A stretch of DNA of 22,130 bases, from contig JBNGIS010008934.1 of assembly GCA_049999725.1 (NCBI GenBank), positions 1 to 22,130 of the forward strand. Direction: 5' to 3'. Numbering within the stretch: position 1 is the stretch's first letter; the number at the start of each line of letters is the position of its first letter. A program made the translations under genes and the position numbers. Shown here in pieces: positions 18,831 to 22,130 of this stretch. The notes under the pieces are model-generated. The model made no database searches. It saw nothing but the letters and a program-made list of their open reading frames with translations, and was not told the DNA's origin. The stretch is from Haplomitrium mnioides (taxonomy: Eukaryota > Marchantiophyta > Haplomitriopsida > Calobryales).

Positions 18831-19280
18831 CACCACATGCATAGGACTCTCTTACCCCAACCACATTGAAAATATCCTCACCAGTTATGATGATGTTGGA
18901 TATCTCTCTGATCCAACCGATGTGAAATTACAAACAAAATATGTAGTCTTTTATATATCTTTGAAGAGTTCTTAAGAGACTTTCACATATAGCTCTTCGA
19001 ACCATGATGAGATTATTGCCCTATATAAGGCTAGTATGGAGTGCATTTTGTTATGAAAGATGCTTGATCACAAAATTTTGCAATGTGGTTTGCCTTGTTT
19101 GTCTAACCCTACCATTGTGTATGATAATAACCTAGTATGTGTTGATTAAGTTTTCAAAAGTTTAATCAACCAGGTCAAGCATATTGTGCCAAGTTTTTCT
19201 TTACTCATTGGCAATATGATGATATTATTGTTGTGCAAGCTATTGTTGGGAAAAACAACCACTCTAAATTTTTTATGAAT
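18831..19280 (+). pseudogene. pol: pol RNase H of copia element C
   Basis: Copia RNase H remnants in order: YDDVGYLSDP (about 18888), where the first catalytic Asp region is recognisable; SSSNHDEIIALYKASMECI (about 18992-19048), with the conserved Glu; TIVYDNNLVCVD (about 19112-19148), matching the Asp-Asn segment; and HIVPSFSLLIG (about 19178). Single stops interrupt three of these pieces. The region ends the pol polyprotein. Confidence 0.78.
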
Positions 19281-19540
19281 GCCTTGACTCTAGCCTTGTG
19301 ACAAATACATTGTGAAAGCATTGACCTATATCGACTATCTCAATTTTTGAAAGCTTGATTTATTATTATTATCCCTTTTCTTCTTGTTTGTGTATGTTTA
19401 TATGTAGATTCATGTGACTATACTATTTCTTTTGTAAGAGCATGAGAGGGTTTTAATGAGGCAGCACCTTCATCTTATATAATGAAACCTCTATGGATGA
19501 CAATGATGATGGAACTCTCATCCCCACATTCTACTTATAT
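19281..19540 (+). other. 3' untranslated tail of copia element C
   Basis: AT-rich sequence after RNase H. GGTTTTAATGAGGCAGCACC at 19450-19469 resembles the 3' leader found just upstream of the polypurine tract and 3' LTR in plant copia elements. No clear polypurine tract or LTR follows; instead the composition rises in GC after about 19550. The 3' LTR was lost or replaced. Confidence 0.5.
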
Positions 19541-19676
19541 AGCTGTGTCAGTCGGTGCTTTGGAGCATTCAAGCAGAATTCATGGAATCAGAAGCATCAG
19601 CGACCCAAATACTCCTTAGCAAGTGTGAAGTCTTTGCAGGAACAGCTCATTACCTCAAACAGCTGATAAGAGCAGG

Positions 19677-20786
19677 GTGCATGAGTCCTGGGAGGGAGAC
19701 AGGATCATGGCGGAGGAGAAGAGGAAGGAGAGCAAGGAGCGCCAGCCAAGGGAGGGGCCCTATTTTCAAATTCAAATCAGGCCAGCGGGAATCCGTGGGC
19801 CTAAGGAGGATGCGGGGATGGGACCGGAGGAGAAGGAACAGAGCAGCCACCCATGGCAAGGCGATCGCAGGAGGAAGACAAAGGGATCAACAACAAGGAA
19901 GCCCGAAGGCACTCCGAAGAAAGGCAGATCGCGGGTGTCCTGCAGCGGCCACAAATCGGGAAGCAAGTATCAGGAGCCGACAGGAGGAGATGAGATCCTC
20001 ACGAGGGCGAGCAAGGCCAGGGAAGAGGAACACCTCGATCCCGCAAGCAAGAGCGAGCCCCGCAGAGGCCGATCAAACTATCCATCCGAGTCGGTAAGTC
20101 TTGACAGAAGAGTGGAGTCCCTGAAAGGTCCCGCAGGATTCCACGGAAACGTGGCGTCTCCAGAGCCTTCGCAGGATTCCACGGACGACGTGGCAGCACT
20201 AGGAGGTCCGCGGGGCTACGGAAAGGCGCCTCCCTAAGTGGGGAGCCCACTTAACTTGGTTCCGATGCGTCTTCCGACGTGGGGAGCCCGGTTAAGAGGG
20301 ATCCGTAAGGAACCCAACACGGGAGCAAGGAAAGGAGCCCGAAACAGAGACTTATCGCGGGCCTGGCCGAAGGAAATCGGGAGAGTGTCGGAAAGGCGAT
20401 CTATTAGAGATCCGAGAGGAGGAAGAGCGCAGAAGTCGAAGGAGCGACCTAGCATAGATTCGCCAAAGAGGAAACACAGAGGAGAGCCGAAAGGGGGACT
20501 GATCCTTGATCTGACCAAACTAGGGCGAGTGAAGGCAAAAATGCGACTTGTCGGTAAACCGATTCGAACGACACACATCAATGGCAAAGCTGTGACCCAG
20601 CACAGACCGTCCAACAGGAAGAAGGCTGAGCCAAAAGGGCAATATGGCGCCTATCCGGTGGGGGGAAACGAAGGGCACGGCGAAATCACGATATGTCGGC
20701 AAATCGGCAAGCGAGATGAGAGCGGCCGGAAAACAAAGCTAACGCCGGTGCGACCGACGAAGGAGGTACCGGCGCTGAAATGGTGA
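19677..20786 (+). CDS. Hypothetical basic low-complexity frame, one internal stop
   Basis: I do not recognise this protein. One frame runs from ATG at 19677 to TGA at 20784-20786 with only one stop, TAA at 20235-20237: 186 plus 182 codons. The product would be very hydrophilic, rich in Lys, Arg, Glu, Gly and Pro (for example MAEEKRKESKERQPREGP near its start), with no membrane segment or known motif. The plus strand is poor in T here, which makes stops rare in all plus frames; a second frame is also open at 19555-20097. The openness may therefore be compositional. It could be a gag-like part of a GC-rich retrotransposon. Whether it is translated is unknown. Confidence 0.25.
20132..20319 (+). 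repeat. Short GC-rich direct repeats (38 bp and 41 bp)
   Basis: CGCAGGATTCCACGGA occurs at 20132 and again at 20170, a 38-base step, with a worn third copy near 20208. Right after this, GTGGGGAGCCC occurs at 20238 and 20279, a 41-base step, each followed by TTAA and a GG-ATCCG or GGTTCCG-like stretch. These are two adjacent small tandem duplications. Confidence 0.75.
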
Positions 20787-21000
20787 CACTTTGTCGGTTC
20801 GGCATCGAGAAAGGCAAAAGTTCGACAGGGTGCGGCAGAAAGTTCGAAAGGGGCGAACGGTCTGAAAGGGCATAGTAGTTTTTATAGCGAGCTTTTTAAA
20901 GTGTTAACAAAGCTAACCTCATGAGCGAGTAGTTCTTACTTCAAAGGTACGTCGAAACGGCAACATCGACACTGTTCTTATTCGGCGAGCAGGGGAAGTC
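20780..21000 (+). other. Transition stretch with TATA-like element
   Basis: After the open frame ends, a local AT-rich pocket TTTTTATAGCGAG (about 20879-20891) and CTTTTTAAAG sit within GC-rich DNA. It could be a core promoter of the unknown element or chance. TTCGACAGGG and GTTCGAAAGG repeats flank it. Confidence 0.25.
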
Positions 21001-21460
21001 TGTGGCGGTTCAACAGATGACGTGGCGAGCGCAGGGAGTCCGCGGGAGGCTTCGGAAACATGGCGCGCTCAGGAGCCAGGAGGTGTTTCCGAAGGTCAAA
21101 CTTCGAAAGAAGGGTCCACGCGACAGTCCGCCTACCCCTTTGCGGGGCGGCGTCGGACGGCGCCCTTTGGATGACGTGGCGCCTTGGGAAGCGCGCAGGG
21201 TTCCGTGGGTCAACATCGAAAGGAGGTCCGTGCGACGGTCCGCCTACCCCTCTGCATGGCGGCGTTGGACGACGGCCTTCGGAGGACGTGGCGACGCTAG
21301 GGACCCCTAGGCATTTCACGGGACACGCGGCGCTTGGAGAGGAGTTCACTTGACCTCAGGCAGTGTGCGAGTCAACTACGGAACGAGGGGTCAGCATGAC
21401 GGTCGGCCTGCCCCTCTGCGGAGCGGCGTCGGACAGCGGTGCAACGGACGACGTGGCGCA
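21000..21460 (+). repeat. GC-rich modules with ACGTGGC boxes
   Basis: Three related modules start at 21100, 21213 and 21375. Each runs from a CGAAAG-like start through GTCCGCCTACCCCT(C/T)TGC and GGCGTCGGAC to GACGTGGCG. The steps are 113 and 162 bases. Exact ACGTGGC boxes are at 21020, 21174, 21286 and 21451, with two more upstream at 20149 and 20188. Worn variants occur near 21059 and 21323. ACGTGGC is the core of plant G-box and ABRE elements bound by bZIP factors; binding here is only inferred. Confidence 0.7.
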
Positions 21461-22130
21461 AGGAGGAGAGAGAAGCATCTACGGGGGGATCAAAGGAGAT
21501 TCCTTGGAGCTGGTTCCGTGGGGCACTTCGGAAGTCGGCTCTGAAGGCCTCTTCGGACCCGATTCTGCGGGAATCTGCAGAATCTCTCCCCGCAAGATTC
21601 CTCGTGGCTCTTCTTCCAAGTTACCGTTGTCCTCATATTTTCTTCGACCAACTGCTGGACACGCGGCGCTTCTTCCCATCCCGTAGTAACGGGATTACCT
21701 AACAGTGAAGCCATGCATCGTCGTCCCCTATTTCGAGCCAACCGCAATAACGACTATTCATCGGATCGGGCGTCGGAGGGCAGCACACGAGGGTAGTATA
21801 TATCGTTTGTCTTCTAAATTCTTCGGGTTGATGCACGGGCAATTGTTGGAGATATAGCGCTACGGGGCTCACGATTCACGTATGGTAAGGCAAGGTGATA
21901 CTCAATTGAAGGCTATGTGAAGCACGGGTACTAGCTCCAGGGAGCCAGGGGGATTCGGAGGTGGACTGGAGGGGCGCCGAGTGTTGCATGAGTAGTGAGC
22001 TCTGGATGCTCGAGAAATCCAGGTGAACTCATCCTTGCCGGTGGACCAGAGCGGAGGGTTACTGATACGATAGCTCGGAAGGGGTTTTCGATCGGCCGAG
22101 AACTAAGGAGAGGCTGCTTGGTAGTGAGCT
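21461..22130. other. Unannotated GC-rich tail with short hairpins
   Basis: No coding or RNA gene is recognised. Two perfect inverted repeats are visible: GATTCTGC and GCAGAATC with an 8-base loop at 21561-21584, and ATCCCGT and ACGGGAT with a 4-base loop at 21678-21695. A TATATA lies near 21797-21803. TAGTGAGCT occurs near 21991 and at the very end, 22122-22130, so a repeat may continue past the window. Confidence 0.45.

Larger units (their letters stand above)
15121..19540 (+). mobile_element. Ty1/copia retrotransposon C, degenerate
   Basis: Plus-strand copia element with domains in the order gag, protease, integrase, RT, RNase H. Integrase before RT distinguishes copia from gypsy. Recognisable motifs include SNKLFKIASQLALCGQ (gag), DSRTTHNFL (protease), CIICSQGKL (GAG-pre-integrase), IGYDSPSILCYLEP (integrase C-terminal part), YVDD (RT) and a Ser-Ser-Asn-His-Asp-Glu stretch of RNase H. 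Stops and frameshifts are dense in all domains, making it the most decayed of the three elements. A 3' LTR is not found; the sequence changes character at about 19550. Confidence 0.88.
19600..22130. other. GC-rich segment D of unknown origin
   Basis: From about 19660 the sequence changes from AT-rich to clearly GC-rich, with a purine-rich plus strand up to about 20880. It contains none of the domains seen in elements A to C. Its contents are a long reading frame with a single internal stop (19677-20786), short direct repeats (20132-20319), recurring modules ending in ACGTGGC (20149-21457) and two perfect hairpins (21561-21584 and 21678-21695). It may be an LTR or internal part of a different, GC-rich transposon family that runs out of the right window edge, but this is inference. 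Confidence 0.55.

Noticed and set aside
19555-20097. 180-codon frame overlapping the 19677 frame
   Set aside because: It overlaps in another frame within low-T sequence and changes character at the copia/GC boundary; likely compositional.
20546-20580. tRNA B-box-like GATTCGAAC at 20561-20569
   Set aside because: No matching A-box, acceptor stem or anticodon arm can be placed around it, so no tRNA or SINE head is supported.
20978-21747. Several overlapping open frames on both strands in the GC-rich modules
   Set aside because: They follow the repeat modules in all frames and show no domain; shadows of GC-rich repeats.
1-22130. A new defence, toxin or biosynthetic system
   Set aside because: Every recognisable protein is a retrotransposon domain; nothing resembles an effector, nuclease module or enzyme cluster outside these elements.

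Overview
This is a plant nuclear repeat region. It reads as layered, decayed transposable elements, and I found no intact host gene, rRNA or tRNA gene, or CRISPR array. The evidence for a plant is two Ty3/gypsy chromoviruses (gag-protease-RT-RNase H-integrase-chromodomain order, with an initiator-Met-tRNA type primer-binding site), one Ty1/copia element with plant-type gag, GAG-pre-integrase and YVDD reverse transcriptase, and heavy C-to-T style decay as expected of methylated plant transposons. The many old, broken copies fit a large seed-plant genome. The species cannot be told from the sequence.

Layout. (A) 1-4149, minus strand: chromovirus copy A, cut by the left window edge inside its chromodomain. 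Gag through RNase H lie in one reading frame (4005 down to about 1557) broken by ten stops. Frameshifts begin only after that. (Spacer) 4150-10262: AT-rich, gene-poor DNA holding three tandem-repeat arrays (about 5150-5720, unit about 93 bp; 7468-7700, unit 24 bp; 9332-9746, unit 26 bp). All share a dyad-symmetric core of the type GTCYATRYGTGCATRGAC or CTATGCGCATAG. A weak, unrecognised coding-like remnant lies at about 7957-9222. (B) 10263-14795, plus strand: chromovirus copy B, same family as A, more decayed, with both LTR remnants. A and B stand head to head. (Junction) 14796-15120: an LTR-like promoter segment with TATA box and AATAAA. (C) about 15120-19540, plus strand: degenerate Ty1/copia element with gag, protease, integrase, RT and RNase H in order, no recognisable 3' LTR, and a 107-bp tandem duplication at the start of RT. 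(D) about 19600-22130: an abrupt change to GC-rich DNA. Its first 1.1 kb is a purine-rich reading frame with a single internal stop. The rest is made of degenerate modules carrying repeated ACGTGGC boxes and short hairpins.

No set of genes here works together as a living pathway. Each element once encoded its own copying machinery, and all are now disabled by stops, frameshifts or lost catalytic residues. The most unusual material is the trio of dyad-core tandem arrays between the two chromoviruses and the unexplained GC-rich segment D. Comparing A and B also shows three premature stops at matching codons, suggesting the family spread from a copy that was already defective.
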